Positions 1 to 13,474 are shown, counted from the first letter of the stretch. The stretch is DNA of 64,000 bases from Adiantum capillus-veneris (GCA_014529385.2 CM043949.1:108807977-108871976); one strand, 5' to 3'. Made by a program: numbers and translations. Notes: generated by a model from the letters alone, not told the origin.

Positions 1-840
1 TCCACACCAGGGCTCTGATTGGCGAGTTGTTTAGATAGGTTTAGAAGTCACATCAAAGAGCACAAAATCTAGCTTCAACTTACACTTTATGTAGATTTTA
101 GCATATCTCCCAAGTATCACAAAAAACGGAACATTTTTGCCTAAATAATCGTATAAATCATATATTTCCTAGCCCGTTGGTATTTCATTGCATGTTACAA
201 CTACACCAACACTTTGTTATACATGCTTGAGATCAAATATCTACATCTTGCCCCACATCTAGCATTGACAACATTTGGTTACACCACCATCTTATATTGG
301 AAAAGGAAGACTAGAGAAAATGCAAAAACGAATACTGCAAAAACCTCAACAAGTGGAGCCATCAAAAAGAGGCCACAAGGGTACAATTGGAGTTGGGGAG
401 TTTGCATCACTTGGGTAGTGGTAGATGAGCGAGATTTAAGTATGATTTTGTAAATAAAATTACATTGCTTTTATGGTTACATTTTTGCCAGTTTGTAATT
501 GTTTGATCTAATATCTTTATTGCACTCAAATGCTTTTAAATAGTGGATGATGACCAATTGGGAGCCTACCCTATTCGAGCACATTTACGGTGCAAAGCCA
601 TGATCTCAATGCGCTCAAGGAGATTTTGAGATCTCAACCTGACAAGGTAAGATATATAAACTTTGAACACTATTTTAATTTATGTTACACTATGTGTTTG
701 TGTTTAGTTTTGTTATATAAGATTTTTTTTATTGCCTCTTTTTTATTTGTAGAATCCAACTTGAACATTGTTGTAACATAAGGAGATCTCTTCATAAGAG
801 TAGAGTCCTCATCCACTTCCATATGTTTCTTTTTTAGTAC

Positions 841-945
841 ATTTATACATATATGTATCTATTGGGAATGACTTGGTTCTTCCACTTTGTACATATATAC
901 ATATATGTATCTCTTGGAGATGACATGGTTCTCCCACTTTGTACT
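841..945. repeat. Two-unit 52-bp tandem duplication
   Basis: A unit containing ATATGTATCT, a TTGG-GA-TGAC core and TCCCACTTTGTAC-like sequence occurs twice with a period of 52 bp and a few substitutions. Confidence 0.75.
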
Positions 946-1317
946 TCAATATTTGGCTTATTATCTATATATCATTTTTATTTGAGGTGATTTAATGCAT
1001 TTTTGTAATTTAACATTTGATACTATATGAAAATCTTTTTGACATTCAGCATTGTCAATTCACTACATTTAACACTTTTATATCAATGAAAAATAAATTC
1101 TCTTCAAGTTCCATGTCATCTCAACCTTTTCAAGTTATGTTGCGATTTTTCTGTTTGCTATTGTTATTGACAGTTAGTATTGGTTACAATGCCTGAATAA
1201 GAGGCACAACATTTTGGTCTTTCCATCCCCCAAATTTTTTGTTGATATATATGGTTATGCAACGTCTTTATTTACGTATATCTTTGCGCCATTATTTGTG
1301 TTTACATTTGTGTTGAT

Positions 1318-1389
1318 ATTACAACATAGTCATGCAGATATAGATGCAAATATATTACAACATAATGATGCAGATATAGATGCAAGTAT
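1318..1389. repeat. Two-unit 36-bp tandem duplication
   Basis: A 36-bp unit beginning ATTACAACATA and containing GCAGATATAGATGCAA is repeated once, with four differences. The period is a multiple of three, so a short open frame crosses it, but I see no other evidence of coding. Confidence 0.8.
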
Positions 1390-1914
1390 AGATCTTTGTG
1401 ATTCAAATTAGACGCTTATATCAACATCACAAGTAAGAAAAAAAAAGTTCATTTGTATTGATATGGGAATCACAAGTGTGAAAAGCCCCTTATAGTAAAT
1501 AACACTAAAAATGTATACAACTTGATAAGCATACACATTGAATAGAAGAATGGTTATCTCCCTATTAGAGTCAAATCTAATGTCTCTCTACTAATCAATG
1601 ATATCTTTTCCTTCCAAAATTTGTTTTCGATATGGTTGGATAATCATGAAAGAATAAATGGAGGTTCAGTCATGATAGACTTTCCACCTCTTTGTTTTCT
1701 TTGTAGATTTAAACTACTTGGTACTCTTTAAGAAATGTTTTCATACACTATGAGTTGTAAACAAAAAGATGTGAAACATTTTAAGCATTTTGTAGCTTAG
1801 ATCTTGTGAAGAATACCCTTGCCATATAACACCTCATTTGAAAGTGTAAGAGAATCTTTTAATGTTCAGTCACAGGGAGCATCCTCGTCAATATGCTCAA
1901 GGTCCTCTGAAAGG

Positions 1915-2642
1915 TAGTACATGCACTCTCAAAGCATCCATACTTCAACCATTTAGCCCTTTGTTCATGCTCTTTGACAAGAAAACCCTTTCAAGACTCC
2001 CATGAATCTCTCAATCTAAAACATCCAACGAGTGTTAAAAAAACTTTCAATCTATATTCATTCATTAGATGTTTAAGTACATAGATTTGAATGTAAATGA
2101 GGGATTTGACAACTCCTTCCTTGCCAAGGAAGATAACTCAATGTACGTCCTTTTCTTTTGATGTATTGACTTTGTATCAATATCCTTAAACATGATCTAT
2201 CAATAAAAAAACATTTACATCAAGTTAAACACTTATTAAAACCACGTATATAAACATGCACAAGTTATAGACATACATTGATAACTTTTTCAAACGAAAG
2301 ATAACATCTCAAACACCATTTGTTAGGCAACCATCAATAACAAGGGGGAGAGCGTGTCACATTTATCAATTTACAATCTAAGTAGTTACTGTCTAGTACA
2401 ACAAATTATTGCAAGAAAAAGGTTTGGGTTACCTTGATAAAATTGTAACAATCATGTGCTTTTAAGTTTAAAAGGGTCGTGTTATCCGTAGTGAATATGT
2501 TTTGTAATGAAGCATCATATCTTGTGGGTGTACAAATAGATTGTATTCTATGAGTGATCATGTTAATGTCATCAGAAGTTAACACCCATGGTGTAGGTGC
2601 ATATTCTTTTTGAGATGTCTCTTCATCAACATGGGGCCACAA
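1915..2642 (-). pseudogene. CACTA (En/Spm) transposase remnant, TNP2/DUF4218 type
   Basis: The minus strand carries two recognisable pieces in family order. The first, at 2406-2642, is an open stretch resembling the end of the plant TNP2 transposase: a P-x-P-W-V-L-T segment, then T-P-T-R-Y, then L-K-A-H-D-C. The second, at about 1915-2035, reads R-W-M-F-stop-I-E-R-F-M-G-V-L-K-G, which matches the hallmark of the DUF4218 domain that follows TNP2 in CACTA transposases. Stops and frameshifts lie between and around them, so this is a dead copy. I did not find CACTA terminal inverted repeats, and the element's ends are unknown. The call rests on motif recall. Confidence 0.65.
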
Positions 2643-4619
2643 ATTGCACTTGTATTTTGCTCTTTTAAGTTGTTCATGGCTGCCTCTCCTTCAAACCAAC
2701 AATATGTTTTCACAAAGAGTAACCTACATTTTTAAAGACATGAATAGGATAAAAAAGATAACATATCTTTAAATCTTTTCAATACTCTAATAAAACCATA
2801 TAGAGATAAAGGGAGCCAGAGTGGACTATACTTGATGTCTTTTATCATCTCCATTGCTTGCAAGCATTGACTCTGGACCAATAATGGGCCATTTGGTCCA
2901 CTTTTGGTATGTATGCATAGGTGTCATTTGTACTCAAAATCATCTATTCTGCATCATCTTATTGTAGTGCATGCACCTTGTGCATATATAATGAATGATA
3001 TACAGTGCCTGTCAATGCACTGAGATGTAGCAAATACAAGAAGAGATACCAACCTCAATTGCTATTGATTAGGAGATCACATCTATAGATAACTCTTGCA
3101 AAAATGTTAACAAGTGAATCATCAATAAAAATCATTGGAAACAAACAAGATCTTACCTTGTCTTATAGAAGTATGCGGAATCCACCATGATCATTGGGAA
3201 AATAATGATGTCTTTGACATAGTAGTTGGTGTTTTAGCGAAAGTTTATTGAGCGGAATTAATTCCACCTTATTGGCATGCCGTGCATGCAAGTGCAAGAC
3301 ATACATTGATAATCCCTTGGCTATAATGACGGCCTTAATAGTTTGAGTCGATACCATAAGTGCCTTGCATTATGTATATTGGCATGGATACATCACATTT
3401 GACATTGCCATACGTAAAATATGAGCTTATATCCCAATATTGCCAATTCCCCAAACTTGTGTGCTTTGTCCTTGATCCTAAGTCACCAAGCAGTGGCATG
3501 GGGTTGAAGCCTTGCTTTGTGAAATGGCCTTCAAAGAACTTTGTTTTTCATAGTAGGAGATCCTTTCAAATTAAAGGTTTAAAGATAGAAAAACAAGAGC
3601 AACCCCAAATTGTCTAACCTTGATATCCATGTGTGGCTAATTGAGAGCGAATTTCAATCTGGTTTTGCTTGTTCTTGCTTGAATCTAGCTCATAGCCATA
3701 TATTTTGACATACTTAGAGTGGTCCTATGTACCATGTAAGCCCCTTGGCTTGGTTCATACTGGTACCTAGTGATAGATTGTTCATATACGCTTGCAAAAC
3801 TCCTAGGTATGCATGCTAATAGCAATTATGCCATAAATGCTTCGTATAAAGTTATATAAAAAATGAAAAGTGTATGTATCTTCTATTCTTAGAGTTTTTT
3901 AATACATTAGCATACATGCAGTTACCATGTATGAAGAAACTATTGGTCCAAGCCGTGATAGCTATACTTCATGCAATCTTGGTAGAGTTAGAATAAATAC
4001 CCCTTGTTGATCATACACAATTAGTGAACCTTGTTGAGGTGTATGTCATAGTGGAAGCATAAAATTACTTGCAATGAATGCATGTCATAATTTAACTCAC
4101 CAAGTGTACCTTAAATCTCCCAATACTGAGAGCATATAGACTTATGGTTTGCCTGACTTCAATAGCTTCCTTGTCATACGTGCAATTTAAGGTACATTGA
4201 CTAAGTGTACCTTAAATTTCCCAATACTAAGAGTATGTAGCCTTATGCTTTGCCTGACTTCATTATCTTCCTTGTCATAAGCAAATTTTTGATGGGAATG
4301 GGATCGTGCTAGCTAAGGTTAGTGATAGACAAACATGTGCACACAAGTGAGTGTGTGTAGGCTAGATTGTTACTCAAGAAAATTAGGTTCTAAGATAGAT
4401 TAACTTGGACTCATAAACACAATCTTGAGTAGTTTTCTAACTCATCACAAGCTCACCATAGATAAGAGACATGTAATGAAAAATTTAAATGATTGTTTAT
4501 TCATGAAAGGAGCTTTAAGTAGCTCTGCAACTTTGCACCGATTATTCCACTCTTCTCTCATTCACACTACTTACTACCTACTCGGTTGACATTAAAAAAA
4601 ATAATTTTTAAAAAAATTC
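2643..4619. other. Unassigned DNA, possibly the rest of the decayed CACTA element
   Basis: Short frames occur on both strands (for example 3163-3357 minus and 3360-3617 plus) without recognisable domains. Sequence around 4110-4150 is repeated at 4200-4240 (the AGTGTACCTTAAAT context), a small local duplication of about 90 bp period. Confidence 0.4.
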
Positions 4620-4840
4620 CAATGAATCTTTCTATCGCACACACAGAAAGAGAGAGCAAAAGGCTATTCTTGCCTCTGCTTGCATGCAACAGAGAGACAC
4701 CCATATATGGCTCTTTCTTGGATCTACTCGCATGCAAAATTGAGAGAGTAAGCTATAGAGACTGACAGAGAGAGCCTTAGACTATTGTTGGCTCTCCTCG
4801 CATGCCCACACAGAAGACACACACATAGAGGGAGAGTCTA
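4620..4840. repeat. Degenerate repeat units with GCATGC cores and GAGAGA/CACACA runs
   Basis: Units of the form 'GGCTATTCTTG..CTCGCATGC..ACAGAGAGAC' recur at about 4665, 4710 and 4780. The last one reappears almost unchanged at 5053-5080, immediately after the MADS-box fragment. Confidence 0.55.
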
Positions 4841-4956
4841 TTGACCCATCTGATTCTATTCCCCTCATCTTCCTGTACATACCTAATTCTTGAAAGCTAG
4901 CTGATGTGCATGTATCCCACATATGCAGCTCTTTTCCCTAATCTATAAGTCTTAGT

Positions 4957-5052
4957 TGCAACCGTGTGCTCTTCTTCAAATTCCGTTCTGGCCTCTTCAA
5001 GAAGGCACACGAGCTCACTATCCTCTACAAGGCCGAGTTTGGCATCGCCAAC
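4957..5052 (+). pseudogene. MADS-box domain fragment
   Basis: In one frame the sequence reads N-R-V, then a degraded F-x-K-x-R, then S-G-L-F-K-K-A-H-E-L-T-I-L, and A-E-F-G-I. This is the central part of the MADS DNA-binding domain (family form N-R-Q-V-T-F-S-K-R-R-x-G-L-F-K-K-A-x-E-L-x-x-L-C-D-A-E). The N-terminal G-R-G-K-I part is missing; an in-frame stop lies upstream. The match ends abruptly after G-I-A, where a local repeat unit and a (GA)n tract begin. K, I and keratin-like domains are absent. I read it as a captured or eroded exon-1 fragment, not a working transcription factor. In-frame extension through the (GA)n only gives an Arg-Glu run. Confidence 0.65.
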
Positions 5053-5085
5053 TTGGCTCTCCTCGCGTGCCCACACAGAGGAGAT

Positions 5086-5088
<3 letters not shown>

Positions 5089-5157
<69 letters not shown>
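5089..5157. repeat. (AG)n microsatellite
   Basis: An uninterrupted AG dinucleotide run of about 69 bp. Confidence 0.97.
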
Positions 5158-5161
<4 letters not shown>

Positions 5162-6989
5162 CCCTCTACTAAGCCACGTGGCCCTTCCTCGCCGCCCCCC
5201 TTGCCCTTTTACATTCTCCTCCCAAAGAATCTTTGTAAGGTTCTCTTCCATTCCCACTTTTCGAGTATTGAACAGACATACTGTAGTGACTCTAGGACAA
5301 ATCCCATAACTCATACGGGACGAGCAAGGCTTGTGTAAGATGTGATTGTACATAGTGAAGCAAGGATTCTACACATATGAGGTATACTATTTATGCAAAC
5401 CACACCAAGGGGTGGATATAAAAATTCTAGTGATGTATTTATGCAAAACAAGGCTTCTATTTTAAGCATATTATATCAAAACTTCCAAAGTTTGGAATAT
5501 GCTATCAACATCTGAACTTAGGGGAACCTTGCAACATGTTAGCATGTTATTTTGCACTAGAGGTTGGTATGGCTAGGCCAAGGGGGTATGCATGGTGCAT
5601 AGAAAAGCTCTCTTTTTCTCAAAATCCATGGCTATGAGCCAAATTCAAACAAAGATAGTAAAATCAGCATACATGGCCATGAGCCAAATCTAAGCAAAAC
5701 AATTGCCTTAGAAAACAATTTTAAGTTCTTCTTGTTTTGATGTGCTTTAATGTTTACTTTGGACAAGATATTCAATTTTGCAAAGCAAAGTACTTTTATG
5801 GTCATCATTGGCTCTATGAACGAGGTGCAGTCAACATAGATGATGCTTTCTGTGGGTAGCAAGTAGGCATGGCCTCACTATCAGACAACTAATTCATGGG
5901 ACTACACGAATAGAATAAGACATATAATCACTTGTTTGAACACCCAAGAAAATCTAATATGCATACCCTCTTTGGGATTTTGGGAATATTTCTCTTCTGT
6001 TCATAGAGAGATATGACTATTTCAAGATCTATTTATAAGTAGTATTCCATCTTGAGAGGATTTGTTGTTTAATTTATAGCATTGATTGTCGCTATATGAG
6101 TGGTATTTCTAGAGGCATGACCTAATTAATACCAGATCATTGATGGTCATTGATTGGCCTCTTCACATTTTTACTTTCAAGGAAAGAAGTCCTCAATCTA
6201 CCAAGGGTAGCGGATAAGTTCATTATTGGACAAGATAGACTGTGTTGGTCACTGCCAGAGTTACCAATTCTTGATTTTCACTAATTTGTCATTTAGTGTC
6301 TAACATGTTAAAGACATACTGGGCCTTTTGAGCCTTGCCTTTTGGTAATGTCCTTTCAAATTTGGACAGTGCACTTGACCTTGGGTAAGTGGATTCTATT
6401 TTTAACCTCCATCATGTATATAACTTTGTATGTTTCATTTTGAATATGCTTTGATTGAATTTTACAAGTAGGATGTATACACCAGAATGCTTTCATCTAT
6501 TTTTCTCTTTAGACACATGACAAGGTCATGTTGGAGCAAAGAATTTTGGGACAGTCATGTACCGGATACATTTATGCATCTGCGGTAGTATAGACCTACA
6601 TAGTAGGGTTTTGTTTGGCACATGTTGTTAGTCACAAGAATACATGGTCTAAGAACTCATGGATGTTTATTTAGCTAGTGTGGAGCAAGGTTTATGAGGG
6701 CCTCTCTTGCTCATGTTGGTAAGTATTTAAAGCTATCTCCACATATGAGTACATCTCATACTTGATGGATGTCATACTTCTTGACATCATTATACAAGAC
6801 ATTTTCCACATGTGGATAATATGAGTCTTTGGGCATAACACTGGTGCCTCTTTATTTAATTATATGTCGCAACAGAGTCCCTAGGTGCTAGTCAAATCCA
6901 TTTTGCAGACTATTTTGAGCACATAGTATCAGGAACAATTTCATCGGCCAAAAATTGTGAGGTGCTTAAGAAAGACTTGTTAAGGCTAT
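5158..6989. other. Unassigned intergenic/transposon DNA
   Basis: No reading frame longer than about 80 codons and no recognised domain. It could be the 5' part of the decayed Gypsy element that follows. Confidence 0.4.
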
Positions 6990-7976
6990 AAGTGTTTCCA
7001 AACAACATTAATAGATGGTTGTTTACACATATAGGAGAGTTATGTATTGTAAATGAAAATATTTCATTGTTTGTGCCTAGATGTGATTTATTGTTCACAT
7101 TCTATTATGACTCAAACATTCTAGCAAGGTTTTCAAGTGATTACAATAGGAAGTATTTAGTTTTTTTTCATAGAAGTAGTTTTACCCTCCTCTTCTATGT
7201 GTGCTATGAGCATCACATCTACCATAAGCATTGACAAGGATAGCTATGGAAATGTAGGTTTGGATCCGTTTTTGCTAAATGCATGTACACTATGTGTTAT
7301 GGGACCTAGTGTTTAGAAAATGCTAATTTGGAATGGCATGCAAATTTATGAAATTAATATCTTATAAAGCATTCAACACTATATCTATGAGATTAATTGT
7401 TGGTTTACCAATCACCATTAGAGGTTATGGCTCAGTTTGGGTGTTGGTATCATCCAGAGGTGGATAGGTAGTTTACAAGTCTTAATCTTGTTGTAAAGGA
7501 TATGTTAATCAAGTACATTAGTACAAATCAACCCAATTGGAAAGGTTATCTCTCTACTTGGAGTTTTATTTCATGTTTGGGTCAGGTTCTCAACCTCAAT
7601 CGCAAGTTATGGTGGGGTTGTTTATAGATTGATAGCAAGTCAAGGGTTGAACTTTTGCTAGTAAGTTATGTTAGCATGTCACTTTCATGGAAAGTTGAGA
7701 AGAGGTATTCTTTAGACCCCTCTTAGCTATGGTAATTCATTTAAAATACTCTAGTGAGTTATAAATAGAGTCTACACAATATGCTGGTTATAGACCAGAT
7801 ACACAAAACAATTGCAAAGGATGACAAATGTGGAAAATCAAGATGTTTTCTTGATTTCATGGAACCTCCTAGTGAACCATGTATCGGTCACATGGACAGA
7901 TGGACATTAGTGTTCTTACGAAGCTATTACCACTTTTGTTTTCAAGGATGAAAACACTTCTCCAAGGGGGGATCAA
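6990..7976 (+). pseudogene. Ty3/Gypsy integrase remnant and 3' polypurine tract
   Basis: At about 7020-7235 the frame resembles the zinc-binding (H2C2) segment of a Gypsy integrase: V-P-R followed by Y-D-S-N-I, a degraded R-K-Y and Y-V-C-Y spacing. At about 7450-7560 a frame reads Y-H-P-E-V-D-R-stop, then N-L-V-V-K-D-M-L and N-W, matching the family's Y-H-P-Q-T-D-G-Q-T-E-R...L-E-D-M-L...W. The catalytic core between them is too short, so an internal deletion is likely. At 7963-7976 a CAAGGGGGGATCAA polypurine tract precedes TGTCAGG, the expected start of a 3' LTR. The decay is heavy; the combined order is what persuades me. Confidence 0.5.
7963..7976 (+). other. Putative polypurine tract before a 3' LTR
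   Basis: CAAGGGGGGATCAA is followed directly by TGTCAGG. Plant Gypsy elements commonly end their coding part with such a G-rich tract before an LTR starting TGT. The LTR's right end was not found. Confidence 0.5.
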
Positions 7977-8123
7977 TGTCAGGCCAAGGGTAAGATGGTC
8001 CAGGACACACATGCGGTACAAGGGGCCTATATTTAGCAAGAAAAGGGCCTATATTAGACATGATTGGGGTTGAGTTATGTGTGCTAGTCCCCAATATCTT
8101 ACAACTACTTGGACATTAAATAG

Positions 8124-9270
8124 TTTAATGTCATCATTATCGATGAGATCTCCATTATCACACAAACCACATTTAACTTCGCCATACGCTAGCTCGTCAA
8201 CGTGAGAATTGGTACATTCCTCTCAATCCATTCAATAAAAAATTTTCACTTTGCTTGGAGATCTCGTCCAAGCTTTGCTATGGTTTCCACATAACTACAT
8301 CCCTTTGCTGGCTTCATGCAAAATTTCATCAGCGGTCCTATTCCAGTCATCATGCTACAGATATAGGGCTACTAAAGTTATTCTCTATCATCCAAGAATG
8401 TAAACCTGCAAATAACAAGATACTAACAACATTAAATGGTTGTATATTGGATGAAAATGATGTACACAAATACATCAACACATCTAGGATTGTTATTTGC
8501 AAGGGCTACTAAAGCTCTTCTCTATCATCCAAGAATGTAAACCTATGACTAACAAGATACTAACAACATTAAATGGTTGTATATTGGATGAAAATGATGT
8601 ACACAAATACATCGACACATCTAGGATAGTTATTTGCAAACATCGAACAAATGTTCCAACATTTCAATCAACTCGCCATGAAGAAGCACTTTTTGATTGA
8701 TCAAATCATTATCATTTCCATAAGATTCAATGTAGAAGACAACTGTGTTGTGCAACATTGGTTACATAACTCCAAATCCCATGTACTAGACAATATTTAA
8801 ATTGGTGCAAAATGTATGATCACTAAAAATATTGACTTCACGATTGGTGCTGCTAACTAAACAACATGCATGGTAGTAAACACAACAAACACAATGGATG
8901 TAAAAGTAACTTATATTGTTGTATTGATTTACTGTATCAATAATCCAAGAATCCTTCAAAGAACTAAACATAAGCGGATATCAGTCAATGGAAGATGGTA
9001 CCACAAGTCTACATTTCCTTTGACATCAGCATATGCCATGAGATGCCACAAATCCCAAGGAGGAACAATATAAAAAAAGGTTTTAATGGTCTTCAAAGAA
9101 GATTTTGCAATTGGCTTTACTTATGTCATGTTTTCAAGAATTGCAGCTCGGCAGAAGCTTAAGACAATTGGACTCCTATCTCTTGATATGTTTCAATCAA
9201 TTCCAAAGAACCTCTCTCACATAACAGATACACTATATAATCTTAACCTTCTATATCATCTAAAACTATA
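8124..9270 (+). pseudogene. Pif1-like helicase remnant (Helitron-type)
   Basis: Pieces appear in the order expected for a Pif1 helicase, in shifting frames. A Walker B segment reads I-I-I-D-E-I-S (DEIS codons 8142-8153). A middle region holds the I-x-T-S-R-I-V pattern. At about 8798-8870 I-G-A-K-C-M-I-T-K-N-I-D is followed by G-A-A-N. At about 9014-9070 F-P-L-T-S-A-Y-A-M and H-K-S-Q-G-G-T-I are the Pif1 C-terminal signature, then F-A-x-G-F-T-Y-V-x-x-S-R at 9100-9140. Walker A was not found. Several stops, at least two frameshifts and an internal 137-bp tandem duplication make it non-functional. In plants such helicases are mostly carried by Helitrons; no Rep domain or Helitron ends were identified. 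Confidence 0.7.
8366..8639. repeat. 137-bp tandem duplication within the helicase remnant
   Basis: Two directly adjacent 137-bp units (8366-8502 and 8503-8639), each starting GGGCTACTAAAG and ending TTATTTGCAA, differ at only a handful of positions. The duplication shifts the helicase frame (137 is not a multiple of three). Confidence 0.95.
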
Positions 9271-9786
9271 CTTTGGAATTCATGTAAGCTTCTTAACCTT
9301 AATTCATGCACTCACCTTTTTTACTCTCTACTTCTTTATGTCATCACTTTGTTTCAACCAAACATTTCCTTTCATCTAAAGATCCTTTGAATTTTCACAA
9401 TTTTTGCATTCAAAGCTAATTCAATATAATCAAGCACATGGTCACTAGTTATTCATGCTTCTTGTCCATCTCAATGAAACTTACATTCATTGTAGTGTAC
9501 ACTTACTCTTATAGGACTCCACTCGTAAGCCCACAAAGGAAACGAACAAGGTAACATTCAAACACTTTTGTCATCTTTCAAGTATGTTGTTATCTCTCCC
9601 TCTAATTTGTTCACTACACTCAGAAACTCTTTGGTCTATTCAAATCCAACTCATAATCGTGTTAAGAAGACACACCAATCAACAACATTACTAGTTGCCG
9701 ACTGGCAATGTACATACATGAAGCAAAAAGTGTTTCACATCAATTACCACCCTCACGGATGCGAGTCTACACTAGCCTTTACACGC
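9271..9786. other. Unassigned DNA
   Basis: No recognisable coding sequence beyond the end of the helicase remnant. Confidence 0.4.
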
Positions 9787-10300
9787 CATTCATAATGACT
9801 TTACTTATGAAATAATTGACTCTTGCACACATTTTTATCTCACATGTGTTAGGAAAGCTTTACATCACTAAGTTTAAAACCACAAGAAAAGCCGGGTACA
9901 ACTTCCTAAGAGGTCACCTTGAATAATGTTAGCAATACTAGTTCCTTAAAGCACACCATAAAATCTAAACATACCACCCCATTTACAAAAACAATCAATC
10001 CCAATATTCATGTTTCTCACAATTTGTTAGTCACTTGATTACACACCATTCATAATGACTTTACTTTGAAATCATTGACTCTTGTACACATTTTCATTTC
10101 ACACTTGTTAGGAAAGCTTTACATCACTAAGTTTAAAACCATAAGAAAATCCGGGTACAACTTACTTACACCTTGAATAATATTAGCAATACTAGTTTCT
10201 TAAAGCACACCATAAAATCTAAACTAACAAACTAACAGTCGATCCCAATATTCACTTCCCTCTCAAATTGTTGGTCGCTTGATTATCATTTCAGGATTAT
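9787..10300. repeat. Two-unit ~260-bp tandem repeat
   Basis: The block starting CATTCATAATGACTTTACTT and containing GGAAAGCTTTACATCACTAA, CCGGGTACAACTT and AAGCACACCATAAAATCTAAA occurs at 9787 and again at 10047, with small indels. Confidence 0.85.
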
Positions 10301-10331
10301 TATTGTGCTCAATAACCTCTTCCTCCCATTG

Positions 10332-11649
<1,318 letters not shown>

Positions 11650-13317
11650 ACACAGAGCCCAAGTATATCCCTTGCATAGGGTTAGCCCGAAAAAGAATAC
11701 ATCGAAGGAGGGTAAATTTCTCTGACTAGACTTACTTACGCAACTTGCATTTTACATTGAAGTTTCCACCAACATGTATCTAGAATAACATTTGAATAAA
11801 GAGGACCTTCTTTCTTTTGAAAAAGTAACGCGTTCCTGGAATGCCACATAGCTCTTAATATAGTAGCTCTTACTATGCATATGTTAGCTAGAAGGTCAAG
11901 ATTGTAAATGCATCTTGGACCCATAGTAAGGTCAAGTCTAAAGAATGGGGTTCCCAAATGAGTGAAGACCCTCTTGCAGAGAATGAGCCCATGAAAACTT
12001 TGATTTTGGACATCCCCATAATAGGTGCATGAGGGACTCAACTGAGTGATTGCATCTGACAGAAAGCACTTTGGCTTTATCTCTGGTTGGGATGAGACCA
12101 AAAAGTATTCTCCATAGGAAGAATTTGTCTCTCTCTTCACATTTGGCCTTCCAGATGTTTCCAACTGTTTGACTCCATTTGCCTGCAGTCCACTTTTATG
12201 ACCAGATCCTATTGAGGTGCTCAATCCACTCCTCCGAATAGCAGAGATCTTCCTAGATGGCTTTCGTCTTAAGCGAGCGGAATAGCCTTTCACCAGGCCA
12301 CTTCCAAGCTTTCCAATCAAGCGACGTGGAGCAAAGGGGCAAGGTTAGGTTACATATTTTTTCTAGGAGCCTTCTAATGAGGATCTCCTCTTGGAGCGAG
12401 AGATTGCCGTATGCTTTCACGTACTCCAAGGGATACCAATCACCTCTTTGATAATTCCGAAGAGAATCTAGGGTGTCAAAACTCTTATTGTTAAGATTCT
12501 TGGCTATTTCAATCTAATGATCATTAAGGCCCAGGCCCCCAAGGAGACTAGTGTTTTGCTGTGCTTTTCTAATACCTAATCTCCTCCTTCCACTTGAGAG
12601 CCTCTGCAACTTTACTACATCTTTCAATACATTTCCCAGTAAATCCACCTACTTGAGCCTTCACACCCGAAGGGGGGAAGAAGCTTGTTTTCAATGTTGA
12701 GGTTTGACCACAAACCACCTTTAGACCTCATGTGGGCTTCCATTATCATTTCCCTAGCCATGACATCCAACTCTCATATGCAATGGCAAGGATGCATAAA
12801 AAATTTGAACATAAAGCCAAGTCATGAGTGATAGGGTTAAGGATGCCCAGCCCTCCTTGAGCTTTTGGTTTCGAATACTTGGCTACTTACTCCATTGCCA
12901 CAATATTCCATCAATTAATTTATTTCTCCACAAAAACTCCTTGATTGGTATCAAGAAGGAATTCTAATTTTTCCAGGACAGTTGTAGAAAAGTTGAGGTG
13001 AAGCTTATATACGGGATGAAGAAGGTATTAATTATTGTAGCTCTATAGTGGAATGAATTAGTATGAGTTCCCACAACTTCATATTCTTTTTAAATTTTTC
13101 TTGGACCTAGTCAAAAGCAGTCTTGTGAGTAATACCTTCCCCAACGGGCACCCCAGGTGATGGAAGATGTTGCCTCTCTTCACAACCTCTCTAGTCCACC
13201 CTGCAAAATCAAAATTATCATCTTTTGACAAAGAGATAAGTCTTGAAATTTCTATGCTGCATTGAGACCCTGAAGCTATGCAAAACACCTAGACAATCTC
13301 CAAGGCTTTCCTAACAT
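11650..13317 (-). mobile_element. L1-like LINE, 3' half (minus strand)
   Basis: Read on the minus strand, 13288-13079 carries A-S-G-S-Q-C-S-I-E, a form of the LINE RT C-terminal signature A-S-G-S-K-C-N-I-x-K. This is followed (13080-12850) by thumb-region sequence with I-P-Y-I-S-F-T, W-K-N-x-N-S-F, L-W and Q-G-G-L-G-I-L-N-P. Beyond it lies a zf-RVT-like region (12200-11736; W-K-A-K, F-F-L-W-R, I-P-T-R, then Cys/His-poor degraded sequence). Stops and frameshifts are frequent. The left side of the 13318-18026 LTR element cuts it exactly, and the LINE resumes at 18027. The 3' end near 11650 is approximate; no clear poly(A) tail or target duplication was seen. Confidence 0.8.
13313..13317. repeat. 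Target-site duplication AACAT (left copy)
   Basis: AACAT precedes the 5' LTR and is repeated at 18027-18031 after the 3' LTR. Both copies lie in LINE sequence that becomes continuous when the insert is removed. Confidence 0.85.
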
Positions 13318-13474
13318 TGTTAACCACTGGTGTCCACTTCTAGTAGTCATGGGCCGAGCTTGTCGGTCCAATAGGAAAAGGGTAAGAGTGATCGCCAATG
13401 AGAGGCGCACTCTAACAGCATTCAAGGATTAGTTGGCTAAGTATGGGCGCCCAAGTGTGAATGGGATGAGCTCA

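Larger units (their letters stand above)
1..1914. other. AT-rich DNA with no recognised gene
   Basis: Only short reading frames of about 60-80 codons occur, and none shows a motif I recognise. Two small tandem duplications are listed separately. This is probably decayed transposon or intergenic DNA. Confidence 0.5.

Noticed and set aside
4957-5172. A functional MADS-box transcription factor
   Set aside because: The N-terminal part of the domain and all downstream domains are missing, and the frame runs into a GA microsatellite.
5018-5353. Arg-Glu, Ser-Leu and similar dipeptide ORFs across GA/CT tracts (also at 13.6, 17.8, 22.7, 36.0, 53.9, 54.7 and 60.5-61.0 kb)
   Set aside because: Dinucleotide repeats are open in several frames on both strands; these are artefacts of composition.
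9787-10300. CRISPR array or other spaced repeat system
   Set aside because: There are only two long units with no short regularly spaced repeats; the genome is a plant's. It is a plain tandem duplication.
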